Shown here in pieces: positions 8,115 to 17,243 of a stretch of DNA of 64,000 nucleotides (the stretch's first letter is position 1; each line of letters begins with the position of its first letter). Where the stretch lies: assembly GCA_963751595.1 (NCBI GenBank), contig CAVVVC010000002.1, forward strand, positions 372,001-436,000. Reading direction: 5' to 3'. Position numbers and translations under genes: made by a program. The notes under the pieces are model-generated. The model saw nothing but the letters and a program-made list of their open reading frames with translations. It searched no databases and was not told the DNA's origin. The stretch comes from JAHEGP01 sp963751595. Its GTDB lineage: Bacteria > Pseudomonadota > Gammaproteobacteria > Pseudomonadales > JAHEGP01.

Positions 8115-9332
8115 TTAATCGAGGGCCGCGTAAACCAGTGCCTCCAGTTGGCCGCGAAAATTGTAGGTGTTGGAGGGTATTAACTGGGTTAAAAATATCA
8201 CGATGAGCTGTTCCCGTGGGTCGACCCAGAACAGGGTGCTGGCCAGCCCGCCCCAGAAATAACTGCCTTCGCTGCCGGGATAGCCGTTTCTGACCGGGTC
8301 GACCTTTTGCGCGAAGCCGAGGCCAAAACCAACCCCTTCGTAGCCCGTCTCGCTGAAACTACCCATTGCCAGGCGTGACATATCCGCGCCTTTGGGCAGG
8401 TGGTTACGGTACATGAAGGCCAGGGTCCGCGAGCCGATAATGCGCTGGCCATCGAGGGTGCCGCCGTTGAGCAGCATCTGGCAGAAACGGAAATAGTCAT
8501 GCAGGGTCGACACCAGTCCACCGCCGCCGGAATAAAAGCTGCGGCTGGCAAACTGGCTGGCCTGGCTGTCGTCCTGCAATACCATGGCCCCACCGGGGTC
8601 GCGCAGGTAGCAGCTGGCGAAGCGGTCGAGCTTGTCCGGGGCGATCTCGAAGGCAGTATCGACCATGCCCAGCGGGTCGAAGAGGGTTTGCTGCAGATAG
8701 TCGGCAAAGCTCATGCCGCTGATGCGTTCTACCAGGTAGCCGAGCACGTCGGTAGCGACGGAGTAGTTCCAGCGTTCCCCGGGGGAAAATTCCAGTGGCA
8801 GCTCGGCCAGTTGCTCGATCATGGTTTGCAGGGTGTAGCCGGGTTTGGCCAGGCCGACGCCCTGCTTGCGGTAGGCGCGATCGACGTTGGTCGCTCGCAT
8901 AAAATCATAGGTCAGACCCGACGTGTGCATCAGCAGGTCCCTTACCGTCATCGGGCGCTTACAGGGCTCGGTGACAAACTGCGGCCAGGCTCCTCCCTTG
9001 TGCACGGCCAGCTTCTTCCAACTCGGTATAAAGCGATGGACCGGGTCGTTCAGCCCCAGCAGGCCCCGCTCGCAAAGGCCCATGATGGCCAGCGAAGTGA
9101 TCGGTTTGGTCATCGAATAGATGCGAAAAATCGTGTCTTCGGTCATCGGCCTGGCGCGTTCGACATCGCGCATGCCCAGGGCCTCGATATAGCAGGGCTG
9201 TCCGCGGCGGGCGACCAGCGTAAGGCTGCCGGGTATCCTACCCGGATCGATGTAGCGTTGTTGCAGGTGGTCCCCAATCCGCGCCAGTTGGGATCTGTTC
9301 ATGGCGACGGATTCGGCTGATACACATTCCAT
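8115..9332 (-). CDS. Beta-lactamase-family serine hydrolase (class C / EstB type)
   Basis: About 405 aa from the ATG at 9332; the frame is open further upstream, but that extension has no ribosome site or family likeness. The active-site SxxK motif is SMTKPIT near residue 75, followed by a YSV-type Tyr (WNYSVATDVLGYLVE). These enzymes act as esterases, D-Ala peptidases or beta-lactamase relatives; no signal peptide, so a cytosolic esterase (EstB-like) is more likely than an antibiotic-resistance enzyme. Family certain, substrate unknown. Confidence 0.88.
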   Translation of the reverse strand: MECVSAESVAMNRSQLARIGDHLQQRYIDPGRIPGSLTLVARRGQPCYIEALGMRDVERARPMTEDTIFRIYSMTKPITSLAIMGLCERGLLGLNDPVHRFIPSWKKLAVHKGGAWPQFVTEPCKRPMTVRDLLMHTSGLTYDFMRATNVDRAYRKQGVGLAKPGYTLQTMIEQLAELPLEFSPGERWNYSVATDVLGYLVERISGMSFADYLQQTLFDPLGMVDTAFEIAPDKLDRFASCYLRDPGGAMVLQDDSQASQFASRSFYSGGGGLVSTLHDYFRFCQMLLNGGTLDGQRIIGSRTLAFMYRNHLPKGADMSRLAMGSFSETGYEGVGFGLGFAQKVDPVRNGYPGSEGSYFWGGLASTLFWVDPREQLIVIFLTQLIPSNTYNFRGQLEALVYAALD

Positions 9333-9487
9333 AAGGAAGTTCCCGGGTGAGCCTGGTTGGCGGGGTTTCCCCCGCACCAATGGCAGTGGATTAACGTAAG
9401 CGGTTTGTTCTGTGCTTGGCCCGCTCTGCGGTGTCAGGCGAGTTGCCAAGCTGAACCGGGCAACGGCGAGCGGGCTCTCATCGCCGA

Positions 9488-10333
9488 CTAGTACCGATAG
9501 GGTACAAAGGTCTGGTCGCTCATGGGGGGGCGGACGTAGCCGTCTTCACTTTGGCGCGGTGGCAGCTCCATGGGTGGGGGTGTCAGATCCTGGTAGGGGA
9601 TCAGGCTGAGCAGATGGCTGATAACATTGAGTCGAGCGCGCTTTTTGTCATCACCATCCACCACGTACCAGGGTGCCTGCTTGATGTCGGTATGCATGAA
9701 CATATCGTCCTTGGCGCGGGAATATTCCTTCCAGCGCGCTCGGGATTCCAGATCCATGGGGCTGAGTTTCCAGTGTTTGGTGGGATGATAAATCCGATTC
9801 TGGAACCGCCTTTCCTGCTCTTCATCACTGACTGAAAACCAGTACTTGATCAAAATGATCCCCGAGCGTACCAGCATGCGCTCGAACTCGGGACAGGAGC
9901 GGAGGAACTCGTGATACTCCTCTTCGGTACAAAACCCCATCACCCTCTCGACCCCGCCCCGGTTGTACCAACTGCGGTCGAGCAACACGATCTCGCCCGC
10001 GGCCGGCAGAAACTTTACGTAACGCTGGAAGTACCACTGGGTCTTCTCCCGCTCGGTGGGCGCCGGAAGTGCAACCACCTTGCAGACCCGCGGGTTAAGC
10101 GTTTCGGTAATGCGCTTGATGCTGCCGCCCTTGCCCGCGGCATCTCGACCCTCAAACACTACGACTACTTTGAGCCCGGCGTGCTTCACCCACTCCTGCA
10201 GTTTGACCAGCTCTATCTGGAGTTTGTATAGCTCCTTGGCGTAATAGCGATTGGTGAGCCTGCCATTGGTTTTGGTCTTTTTAGGCTTGCCGGTTTCATC
10301 GGCGCTTTTCCTATCTACTTTTTTGCCTGGCAT
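9488..10333 (-). CDS. ppk2: Polyphosphate kinase 2
   Basis: 281 aa single-domain PPK2, which phosphorylates nucleotides using polyphosphate (or the reverse). Walker A is GRDAAGKGGSIKR near residue 65 and the Walker-B/lid segment is LLDRSWYNRGGVERVMG. The ATG at 10333 is favoured because a GGAG lies nine bases upstream; ATGs at 10339 and 10348 are too close to it. A Lys-rich N-terminal 30 residues precede the domain. PPK2 class (AMP-, ADP- or GDP-preferring) cannot be set by eye. Confidence 0.95.
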   Translation of the reverse strand: MPGKKVDRKSADETGKPKKTKTNGRLTNRYYAKELYKLQIELVKLQEWVKHAGLKVVVVFEGRDAAGKGGSIKRITETLNPRVCKVVALPAPTEREKTQWYFQRYVKFLPAAGEIVLLDRSWYNRGGVERVMGFCTEEEYHEFLRSCPEFERMLVRSGIILIKYWFSVSDEEQERRFQNRIYHPTKHWKLSPMDLESRARWKEYSRAKDDMFMHTDIKQAPWYVVDGDDKKRARLNVISHLLSLIPYQDLTPPPMELPPRQSEDGYVRPPMSDQTFVPYRY

Positions 10334-10440
10334 AATCATGGTCTCCATTGGGCTTCGCTATCGGGTGGGTGTAGTTACCCATCCTTAGTCGGTCTGCAAT
10401 GCCATTGCCTGACCTTCCGGGAAGGCGTCCGAGCGCCCCG

Positions 10441-11139
10441 TCAGCACGCTGCCGAAGACACATCATACTCCTTGTCGAAGGCCGTCGTCAGCGCAGCGTT
10501 GAGGCCTTCCCGTACCCGGGCCTTGGTCTCCCGGTGGGCTTTCATGTCCAGTTTTGCCAGCTCTTCGGCGACGGCCGTCGCCCGGGATAGCAGCTCATCG
10601 GTGCCCACAGCCTCGTCAAGGTAGCCCACATCCACCGCTGCCTCGGCGGTATATATCTGTGCCAGTCCTACTGCATTGTTGAGGTGGGTGCTGGCAATGC
10701 GAGCCCGTGCCAGTTCGACACCAAACCAGGGCAGGGTCATGCCAATGGCCACTTCGTTGAGCCCGATCTTGTAGTTGCCACGAATGCCTATGCGGTAGTC
10801 AGCGGATAGCAACAACAGCGCGCCCATTGCCAGCGCATGACCACTGACCGCCATCACTACTGGAGTCGGAAAATTCAGCAGCCGCTGTGACAGGTCTGCG
10901 CCAGCGCGCAACAGCTTGACCATGTCGGTACCACCGCCGGCCATTACCGTCAGGTCGAAGCCGGCGGAGAACTTGCCCGGTCGACCGGCAATGATCACGA
11001 CCTTTCCCGCCTTTTCAGCGCTATCCAGTGCGGAACCGAGTTGTTCGATCAGGGCAAAACCGAGGGCGTTGGCTTTGCCGTCGTCCAATTGAATCAGGGT
11101 ATGGTTGCCGTTTTCAGTGAGTTCAACCAGCGTGCTCAT
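10441..11139 (-). CDS. Crotonase-family protein (enoyl-CoA hydratase/isomerase)
   Basis: 232 aa from the ATG at 11139, which has AAGGA upstream; an upstream frame extension is not family-like. The crotonase fold is recognisable (DDGKANALGFALIEQL, GRPGKFSAGFDLT oxyanion loop, GHALAMGALLLLSADYRIG, GLNEVAIGM). The first hydratase glutamate appears replaced by Leu within the GALLLLSAD segment, whereas the Glu in GLNEV is kept, so an isomerase or thioesterase-like activity is more likely than classical hydratase. It follows the MDR gene by 62 bases and probably shares its transcript. Confidence 0.88.
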   Translation of the reverse strand: MSTLVELTENGNHTLIQLDDGKANALGFALIEQLGSALDSAEKAGKVVIIAGRPGKFSAGFDLTVMAGGGTDMVKLLRAGADLSQRLLNFPTPVVMAVSGHALAMGALLLLSADYRIGIRGNYKIGLNEVAIGMTLPWFGVELARARIASTHLNNAVGLAQIYTAEAAVDVGYLDEAVGTDELLSRATAVAEELAKLDMKAHRETKARVREGLNAALTTAFDKEYDVSSAAC

Positions 11140-11201
11140 ATTTGGGTTCCTTGGGATATTGGGGTCGGGTTTGAATAGTCGTTCCGGCTCATGCGGCCGG
11201 G

Positions 11202-12209
11202 TCAAAGTTGCAGGCAGATCTTGCCAAAGTGTTTTTGCGATTCCTGAAGCCTAAAGGCCTCGGCGGTATCGGCGAGGGCAAAGCTGCTATCGATTACCGG
11301 GAGAATGCCGCTGGCCTCGACGGCGCGGACCATATCAAGCTGCTGCGCCCTCGAGCCCACGGTGATGCCGCTGAGCACCGCGTTTTTCTGGAATAGTGCA
11401 GCCGTGGGGATTTCGCCACTAATGCCGGACAAGACTCCAATGAGTGATATGTGCCCCCCCATACGCACCGCCCGGATGGATTGCGGCACGGTGCCGGCCC
11501 CGCCGATTTCCACGACCACGTCCACGCCGACGCCATCGGTCAATTCCAGTACCCGGTCTCCCCAGGGGGGGTGCTCGGTGTAATTGATCAGTTGATCGGC
11601 GCCGAGTTGTTGCAGTCGCGCCAGTTTCGCGTCCGATGACGAGGTTGCGATTACCCGGCAACCGGCGCTCTTGGCAAACTGCAGGGCGAAAACCGATACC
11701 CCACCACTACCTTGCACCAGTACCGTATCCCCGGGCTTGACCCGGGCTTCAACCATCAATGCGCGCCACGCGGTAAGCGCTGCACAGGGCAGGGTTGCCG
11801 CTTGCTCAAAGCTGTACCCGGCGGGGATGCGGGTGAAGGCCGTGGCCGGCTTGGTAACGGATTGGGCGGCAAATCCCTGGCTCATATCGCCGGGGACGTC
11901 CCCCAGTTTGGCGATGCTGTCGGCCCGTCCATCCAGCCAGTGGGGGAAAAAACAGCTCATCACCCGGTCACCAACCTTGAATTCGCTAACACCGGGGCCG
12001 ACCTCCTCAACGATACCGGCACCGTCAGACATGGGTATGCGGCCGTCCTCTGTGGGGATAAACCCCACCACTACCGCATAATCGTGGAAGTTGAGGGAAC
12101 TGGCATGATTGCGAATCCGTACTTCGCCGGCACCAGGGGCCACCGGCTCTATCTCGGTCAGGGCGAGTTGCCCGAGCCCCGCGGGTTGCTTGATAATAAT
12201 CGCCTGCAA
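11202..12209 (-). CDS. Medium-chain dehydrogenase/reductase (zinc-type alcohol dehydrogenase-like oxidoreductase)
   Basis: 335 aa MDR protein. N-terminal GroES-like domain (SLNFHDYAVVVGF, GIVEEVGPGVSEFKVGDRV) and a Rossmann domain with VLVQGSGGVSVFALQFAK near residue 160. The catalytic-zinc Cys of true alcohol dehydrogenases is not evident in the SLNFHDY segment, so it may be a zinc-free quinone-oxidoreductase-type enzyme using NADPH. It is upstream of the crotonase on the same strand, consistent with a small lipid or acyl-CoA related pair. Substrate unknown. Confidence 0.9.
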   Translation of the reverse strand: MQAIIIKQPAGLGQLALTEIEPVAPGAGEVRIRNHASSLNFHDYAVVVGFIPTEDGRIPMSDGAGIVEEVGPGVSEFKVGDRVMSCFFPHWLDGRADSIAKLGDVPGDMSQGFAAQSVTKPATAFTRIPAGYSFEQAATLPCAALTAWRALMVEARVKPGDTVLVQGSGGVSVFALQFAKSAGCRVIATSSSDAKLARLQQLGADQLINYTEHPPWGDRVLELTDGVGVDVVVEIGGAGTVPQSIRAVRMGGHISLIGVLSGISGEIPTAALFQKNAVLSGITVGSRAQQLDMVRAVEASGILPVIDSSFALADTAEAFRLQESQKHFGKICLQL

Positions 12210-12270
12210 GATGCGCTCCTTGTTGGTAATAGAGTGGTATGAGCCCCGGGGCCACGCTACGATCCGCCAT

Positions 12271-12729
12271 TCAGCTCGCCCGGGCTACCCCCGCGATACT
12301 CCGAATCCGTTCCACCACCGATTTCAGGCCATTGCCCCGCATGGGGCTGAGATGTTGGAGTAGCTCGAGTTGCGAAAAGTACTCCTCTATCGGGAATTCC
12401 AGTATCTGTTGGGGTGATTTGCCTTGGTAAGCGCAGAGCACGAGGGCCAGTAGCCCGCGAACGATATGGGCGTCGCTGTCGACCTTGAATTCCAGAACTG
12501 TATCATCGCCCCTGGCAACAGCATCCTGGTTGACGTCGATCCAAACCTTGCTCTGGCAACCCTTGACCAATCGATCGTCGGTCTTCAGCGACTCCGGCAT
12601 GGGCGGGAGTTGCTTGCCAAGATCGATGATATAGCGATAGCGATCCTCCCAGCTATCGAAAAAGCCCAGCGTCTCGACGACGTCTTCAGCAGATATTTCG
12701 GTGCCGAAAGGCATCTCGTTTGTAGCCAT
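12271..12729 (-). CDS. sufE: Sulfur acceptor SufE
   Basis: 152 aa. SufE accepts persulfide sulfur from SufS and stimulates it. The acceptor Cys sits in VKGCQSKVWI near residue 60, and FFDSWEDRYRYIIDLGKQLPP at the start is the family signature region. Last gene of the suf cluster, 133 bases after sufT, so it may be read through from the operon or have its own promoter. Cytosolic. Confidence 0.95.
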   Translation of the reverse strand: MATNEMPFGTEISAEDVVETLGFFDSWEDRYRYIIDLGKQLPPMPESLKTDDRLVKGCQSKVWIDVNQDAVARGDDTVLEFKVDSDAHIVRGLLALVLCAYQGKSPQQILEFPIEEYFSQLELLQHLSPMRGNGLKSVVERIRSIAGVARAS

Positions 12730-12862
12730 TTGTTGAAGTCCGGTGATCGGGTAGATGGGCTATGGGGGTGTGCCGGCTGGCACCAGGCCGCGATTATATC
12801 GCGTTTCCGGCGTCAGCGCGCAGAGCCGGGGGGTATCCGGTGGCGTTTAACGCCGCCAGGTA

Positions 12863-13396
12863 TCAGTAAAACATACCGGTTTCGAGCTGGGCTTCCTCCG
12901 ACATTCGTTCCCTGGACCAGGGCGGGTCAAATACCAGCTCGACGGCGACGGATTGTACGTTGGGCACCATGGCTACCCGGTACTCTACGTCTCCCACCAA
13001 CACCGGACCCATGCCGCAGCCCGGGGCCGTCAGGGTCATATCGATCGCGACATGCCGGGCGGCCTGATCGATATCGACTTTGTAAATCAGTCCGAGGTCG
13101 ACGAGGTTGACCGGAATTTCAGGATCGTAAATGGTTTTCAGTGCATCCCAGATCTGCTGCTCGAGAATCTGGTCGTCTTCCGGCTCGGGAAAATGCAGTT
13201 GCTGGGGTTCCAGGCCCAGCGCATCCGCGTCAGTGCCATCCACCCGCGCCATGTTGCCGTTGTGGGTAACCGTGTAATTACCTCCCAGGGCCTGGGTGAT
13301 GGTGACGAAAGTATCTCGCGGAATCACAATAGGGGTGCCCACTGGCACCAGCCGGGCCGGGCAGTCGCGTCGGGTTACAACAACCGATCTCTCCAT
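12863..13396 (-). CDS. sufT: Fe-S assembly factor SufT
   Basis: 177 aa. N-terminal SufT-specific region (MERSVVVTRRDCPARLVPVGTPI) plus a C-terminal PaaD/DUF59-type domain (YDPEIPVNLVDLGLIYKV, TLTAPGCGMGPVLV). SufT assists maturation of Fe-S proteins, especially when demand is high. The ATG shares one base with the sufA stop (TAATG), so the two are translationally coupled. The conserved Cys in APGCGMG is present. Confidence 0.93.
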   Translation of the reverse strand: MERSVVVTRRDCPARLVPVGTPIVIPRDTFVTITQALGGNYTVTHNGNMARVDGTDADALGLEPQQLHFPEPEDDQILEQQIWDALKTIYDPEIPVNLVDLGLIYKVDIDQAARHVAIDMTLTAPGCGMGPVLVGDVEYRVAMVPNVQSVAVELVFDPPWSRERMSEEAQLETGMFY

Positions 13397-13761
13397 TAGT
13401 GGTGTGCCTCGCTCAGACTGAAGCTCTCGCCGCAGCCGCAGTATTCCCCGGCGTTGGGATTCTGGAACTGCAACTCGCGGTTCAGGCCGTTGCGCACATA
13501 GTCTATGACGGTACCCTGCAGGTAGGGCAGTGCCGAGTTGGCGATATAGAGCCTGACACGGTCATCGAGGGGCACAGCCAGCGCCGCATCTGGCGCCTCG
13601 TCCACCAGGTCGAGTACATACATGTAGCCGGTGCAGCCGCTTTCTTTCAGGCTAAGGTGCACCGCAGATTGCCCGCCCTGCTGACACTGTTGGAGAAAAT
13701 GCTGCCGAGCGGTTTCGGTGACAGTGACGGGTTGGTTTGGATCGACAATTTCGACTGACAT
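13396..13761 (-). CDS. sufA: A-type Fe-S carrier SufA/IscA-like
   Basis: 121 aa from the ATG at 13761 (AGGGG eight bases upstream; a GTG at 13770 is the alternative). The three ligand cysteines of A-type carriers are present: one in ESGCTGYMY and two in EYCGCGESF near the C-terminus. It carries nascent clusters from the SufBCD scaffold to target proteins. It lies between sufS and sufT in the operon, with 11 bases to sufS. Confidence 0.93.
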   Translation of the reverse strand: MSVEIVDPNQPVTVTETARQHFLQQCQQGGQSAVHLSLKESGCTGYMYVLDLVDEAPDAALAVPLDDRVRLYIANSALPYLQGTVIDYVRNGLNRELQFQNPNAGEYCGCGESFSLSEAHH

Positions 13762-13772
13762 GGTATTCACCC

Positions 13773-15017
13773 CTAGAGGAACGTTTGCACCTTGCGCAGG
13801 GCTGAAAACAGCTGCTCAACTTCGCTGTGGGTATTATATAGACTAAATGAAGCGCGCACAGTACCCGGAATTGCCAGGGCGTCCATAATTGGCTGGGTGC
13901 AGTGGTGTCCGGTCCGCACCGCCACGCCCTGCTGGTCCAGCAGGGTGCCGACATCGGCCGGGTGCGCACCTTCCAGCAGAAAACTGAGTACGCTGGTTTT
14001 ATTCGCCGCTCTGCCCACCAGCCTGAAACCCTCGAAGCCGGCGGCCAATTCCAATGCGTGCTGCAGCAGCTCGGCTTCGTGGCGCGCCGCGGCTTCGCGA
14101 TCGAGCCTGTCGAGGTAGTCGATGGCCGCTGCGAGGCCAATCGCCCCCGCAATGTCCGGGGTTCCAGCTTCGTACTTGTAGGGCAGGCGATTGTAGACGG
14201 TGCCCTCGAAGCTCACGGTTTCAATCATTTCGCCGCCGCCCTGGTAGGGGGGCATTGCCTCCAGCAACTCGCGCTTGCCGTAAAGTACGCCGATGCCGGT
14301 GGGACCGAACAGTTTGTGGCCCGAAAACGTGTAAAAGTCTGCATCCAGGGCCTGCAGGTCTACCGGCCAGTGAGCCACTGCCTGGGCGCCGTCAACCAGC
14401 ACACGGGCGCCAGCACTGTGTGCGAGCGCAATGATGTCCTCCAGCGGATGGATCGTGCCCATGGAATTGGAGACATGTTCGATCGCCACCATGCGAGTGC
14501 GGGGCCCCAGCAACTGTCGGTAGGCCTGCATATCGAGTTCGCTATCCGCGGTCACCGGAATCGGTCTTACCGTGGCTCCCGTGCGTTGGGCCGCCATCTG
14601 CCAGGGTACGATATTCGAGTGGTGCGCCATGCCGGATACCAGGATTTCGTCCCCTGGCCCGAACGCTGTTTCGCCGAAGCATTGTGCCACCAGATTGATG
14701 GCCTCGGTGCAGCCGCGGGTCCAGATGATCTGTTCAGGTGCGGGTGCGTTGAGGAATTGCTGAACAGTGGCGCGGGCGCCTTCAAACGCCATTGTCGCCC
14801 TGTCACTGAGGGTATGGGCGCCCCGGTGCACGTTGGCATTGTCATGCCGGTAATAGTGGCTGATCGCATCAATCACCTGGTTGGGCTTTTGCGTGGTCGC
14901 GGCGTTGTCGAGATAAACCAGGGGTTTGCCGTTGATTTGCTCCTGCAAAATCGGGAAGTCGAGGCGCAGGGTCTCGACATCGAAACCTGGAACAGCCAGC
15001 GACGATGCCCCGCTCAT
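13773..15017 (-). CDS. sufS: Cysteine desulfurase SufS
   Basis: 414 aa PLP enzyme that takes sulfur from cysteine. Substrate-binding YLDNAATTQKP near residue 35, PLP lysine in FSGHKLFGPTGIG near residue 225, and the catalytic Cys in VRTGHHCTQPIM. The start at 15017 is chosen because its ATG overlaps the sufD stop as ATGA; a longer frame to 15056 exists. Works with SufE, encoded four genes away. Family and group II type are clear. Confidence 0.96.
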   Translation of the reverse strand: MSGASSLAVPGFDVETLRLDFPILQEQINGKPLVYLDNAATTQKPNQVIDAISHYYRHDNANVHRGAHTLSDRATMAFEGARATVQQFLNAPAPEQIIWTRGCTEAINLVAQCFGETAFGPGDEILVSGMAHHSNIVPWQMAAQRTGATVRPIPVTADSELDMQAYRQLLGPRTRMVAIEHVSNSMGTIHPLEDIIALAHSAGARVLVDGAQAVAHWPVDLQALDADFYTFSGHKLFGPTGIGVLYGKRELLEAMPPYQGGGEMIETVSFEGTVYNRLPYKYEAGTPDIAGAIGLAAAIDYLDRLDREAAARHEAELLQHALELAAGFEGFRLVGRAANKTSVLSFLLEGAHPADVGTLLDQQGVAVRTGHHCTQPIMDALAIPGTVRASFSLYNTHSEVEQLFSALRKVQTFL

Positions 15018-16327
15018 AGCAGGTGCCTCGTCAATCGTGGGTCCCGGCCGAACCACTGGCCCAGCAGGGGCCTGAGCTTCTGTTGCAGGGGTTCATGGTC
15101 GATGTCATTGATCAGCTCGTTGATGAAGCCGAAACTCAGCATCACTTCGGCTTCCTTGCGGTCGATGCCCCGTGACTGGAGGTAGTAAAGGGCCTTTTCC
15201 TCGATTTGGCTAACGGTTGCGCCGTGGGCACAGCGCACATCATCGGCATAGATCTCCAGTTCCGGTTTGGTGTAGACCTCGGCGGCATTGCTCAGCAGCA
15301 GGTTGCGGTTGCTGAGTTCAGCAACGGTTTTCTGGGCATCGGGATGAATATGAATGCGGCCGTTGAAAACCGCCCTGGCGTTGTCATCAACAATGCCGCG
15401 GACGATTTCAGCTGTAGTTCCCTGGGGCTTTTCGTGTTCGACCGTCGAATGAATATCGATATGCTGCTGGTTCTTGCACAGATAAACGGCATTCAGCGCC
15501 GCCTCGCTGCCGGCACCCTGGTGCCGCAGCTGGAGATCAAGTCGCTTGAGTTGGCTGCCCATCCCCAGCAGAAACGATTTGAAGCTGGCATCACGCTCGA
15601 GGCTGGCATAGAGACCGCCAATATGAATGGCGTTCTCCTGCTCGAGCTGCAAACGGTAGTGGGTTAGCCGCGCGGCGGGGCCGAGTTTGATCTCCGTAAC
15701 GCCGTTGACAAAGCAGTTCTGTCCGCCGTCGTCACTGGCAAAATGCTCGATGACGGTGGCACTCACGTTTTCCTCGACGACGACCAACAGGCGCTGGCGC
15801 ACTGAAAACGGCTGGGGACCCGGGCGGGTGATATGCACGATGTGTAGTGGAAGGGGTTCGTCGGCCGTCACGTGGAGCATGACACCATCTTCGAGCCAGC
15901 TACCGTTTAGGGCTACGAAAGGGTTGCTGCTGCCCCCGGCGAGTGTACCCAGGTGCTCGCTAATCAACGACTGCTGCTGGGCATCGGCTTCGGAAAATCG
16001 CACCAGGCTGGTCCCGTCAGCAAGCGGTTGCAGCTGGCAGAGCTCTGGCGCCAACTCGCCGTTGACGAATACCAGGCGATGACAGTCTAGACCCTCCACC
16101 TGGTACTGGCTGGGTTCAAAATCCGTCCCTGTCACCGGTGAAAAGCGCAGATAATCAACTTCGGCGAGCGGCGCCAGTGTGGTGTATTTCCAGTCCTCTG
16201 TTCGGCGATCAGGCCATGGGCTGACAAGCCAGGCTGCCTGGTTCGCTTCGCGGAATGCCTGCAGCCAGGCCGGTCCTCTGGACTGCTGTGCCAGCGCTAC
16301 GGCGGCGGATTGATCGAAGGAGCCCAT
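15014..16327 (-). CDS. sufD: SufBCD scaffold subunit SufD
   Basis: 437 aa. Partner of SufB and SufC in the cluster-assembly scaffold. The C-terminal beta-helix part (NLLLSNAAEVYTKPELEIYADDVRCAHGATVSQIEEKALYYL...) carries the SufB/SufD signature with the conserved AHGAT His. Start and stop overlap those of sufC and sufS (TGATG and ATGA), so the three are tightly coupled. No oddities seen. Confidence 0.95.
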   Translation of the reverse strand: MGSFDQSAAVALAQQSRGPAWLQAFREANQAAWLVSPWPDRRTEDWKYTTLAPLAEVDYLRFSPVTGTDFEPSQYQVEGLDCHRLVFVNGELAPELCQLQPLADGTSLVRFSEADAQQQSLISEHLGTLAGGSSNPFVALNGSWLEDGVMLHVTADEPLPLHIVHITRPGPQPFSVRQRLLVVVEENVSATVIEHFASDDGGQNCFVNGVTEIKLGPAARLTHYRLQLEQENAIHIGGLYASLERDASFKSFLLGMGSQLKRLDLQLRHQGAGSEAALNAVYLCKNQQHIDIHSTVEHEKPQGTTAEIVRGIVDDNARAVFNGRIHIHPDAQKTVAELSNRNLLLSNAAEVYTKPELEIYADDVRCAHGATVSQIEEKALYYLQSRGIDRKEAEVMLSFGFINELINDIDHEPLQQKLRPLLGQWFGRDPRLTRHLL

Positions 16328-17076
16328 CAGGCAACCTCGCTCTCTAGCCAGCCGTATCCCTTGCTCTCCAGCTCCAGGGCAAGTTCCTTGCCCCCGGACC
16401 TGACGATGCGCCCATTGGCCAGCACGTGAACAAAATCGGGTACGATGTAGTTCAGGAGGCGCTGGTAATGTGTCACCAGAATGAAGGCATTGTCGGCATT
16501 GCGGCTGGCGTTGACGCCGGCTGCCACCACCTGCAGGGCATCGATATCCAGCCCCGAATCGGTTTCATCGAGGATCGCCAGCTTGGGCTCAAGCAACATC
16601 ATCTGTAGAATTTCGTTGCGTTTTTTCTCTCCGCCGGAGAAACCCTCGTTGACGCCACGCTTGAGGAATTCGGCGGCCAGGCTGCCCTCCTGACATTTCT
16701 GGCGCGCCTTTTTCATGAAGCTCACCGCATCGTAGGCGGGCAGGCCCCGGTGTTCGCGGACGGCGTCAACCGAAGCCTTGAGAAATTCCATGTTGCTGAC
16801 ACCGGGGATTTCCACCGGGTACTGAAAAGCCAGGAACATTCCTGCCCGGGCGCGCTCCTCGGTGTCGAGCTGGAAAAGGTCCTTGCCATCGAAGCTGGCC
16901 GATCCGCTCACCACGTCGTAGCCTGGCCGCCCCGAGAGTACATAACCCAGGGTGCTTTTCCCGGAACCGTTTGGGCCCATGATGGCGTGCACTTCCCCTG
17001 CACCAACCTCCAGGGTCAAACCATTGAGAATGTCTTTACCTTCTACCTGAACGCACAAATCCTTGATTGATAACAT
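16327..17076 (-). CDS. sufC: SufBCD ATPase SufC
   Basis: 249 aa ABC-type ATPase, soluble. Walker A GPNGSGKSTLG near residue 35, ABC signature FSGGEKKRNEI near 148, Walker B LAILDETDSGLD near 168, and the H-loop His in LVTHYQRLL. It powers the conformational change of the SufB-SufD scaffold. It is 167 bases below sufB, the only sizeable gap within the sufB-to-sufT run. Confidence 0.96.
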   Translation of the reverse strand: MLSIKDLCVQVEGKDILNGLTLEVGAGEVHAIMGPNGSGKSTLGYVLSGRPGYDVVSGSASFDGKDLFQLDTEERARAGMFLAFQYPVEIPGVSNMEFLKASVDAVREHRGLPAYDAVSFMKKARQKCQEGSLAAEFLKRGVNEGFSGGEKKRNEILQMMLLEPKLAILDETDSGLDIDALQVVAAGVNASRNADNAFILVTHYQRLLNYIVPDFVHVLANGRIVRSGGKELALELESKGYGWLESEVA

Positions 17077-17110
17077 GTTGGACGGGCTCTTGCCTCTTGT
17101 AGGTGACGGT

Positions 17111-17130
17111 GCCCGCCGGTGGCGGCGGGC
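17111..17130. terminator. Hairpin inside the suf operon, between sufB and sufC
   Basis: Perfect 7-bp stem GCCCGCC / GGCGGGC with a six-base loop. There is no T-tract, so it is more likely an RNA-processing or attenuation stem than a full stop; it could let sufB be made at a level different from the genes below. Confidence 0.35.
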
Positions 17131-17243
17131 GGTTCAGCCAGCCCTCGCTCTAGCGGCGTTATAACGGGGAGTTGGGCCGGGCCGTTTGTTAAAGATTTTC
17201 GAGGCAGGCGACTCCTGCCCCGGATCGCTGACTTCCTCTTTGG

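Noticed and set aside
8115..9332. Beta-lactamase (antibiotic resistance)
   Set aside because: No signal peptide and EstB-like context; better described as a serine hydrolase.
13902..15185. 427-codon plus-strand reading opposite sufS/sufD
   Set aside because: Runs antisense to two conserved genes in a high-GC region; composition and lack of family likeness show it to be a shadow.
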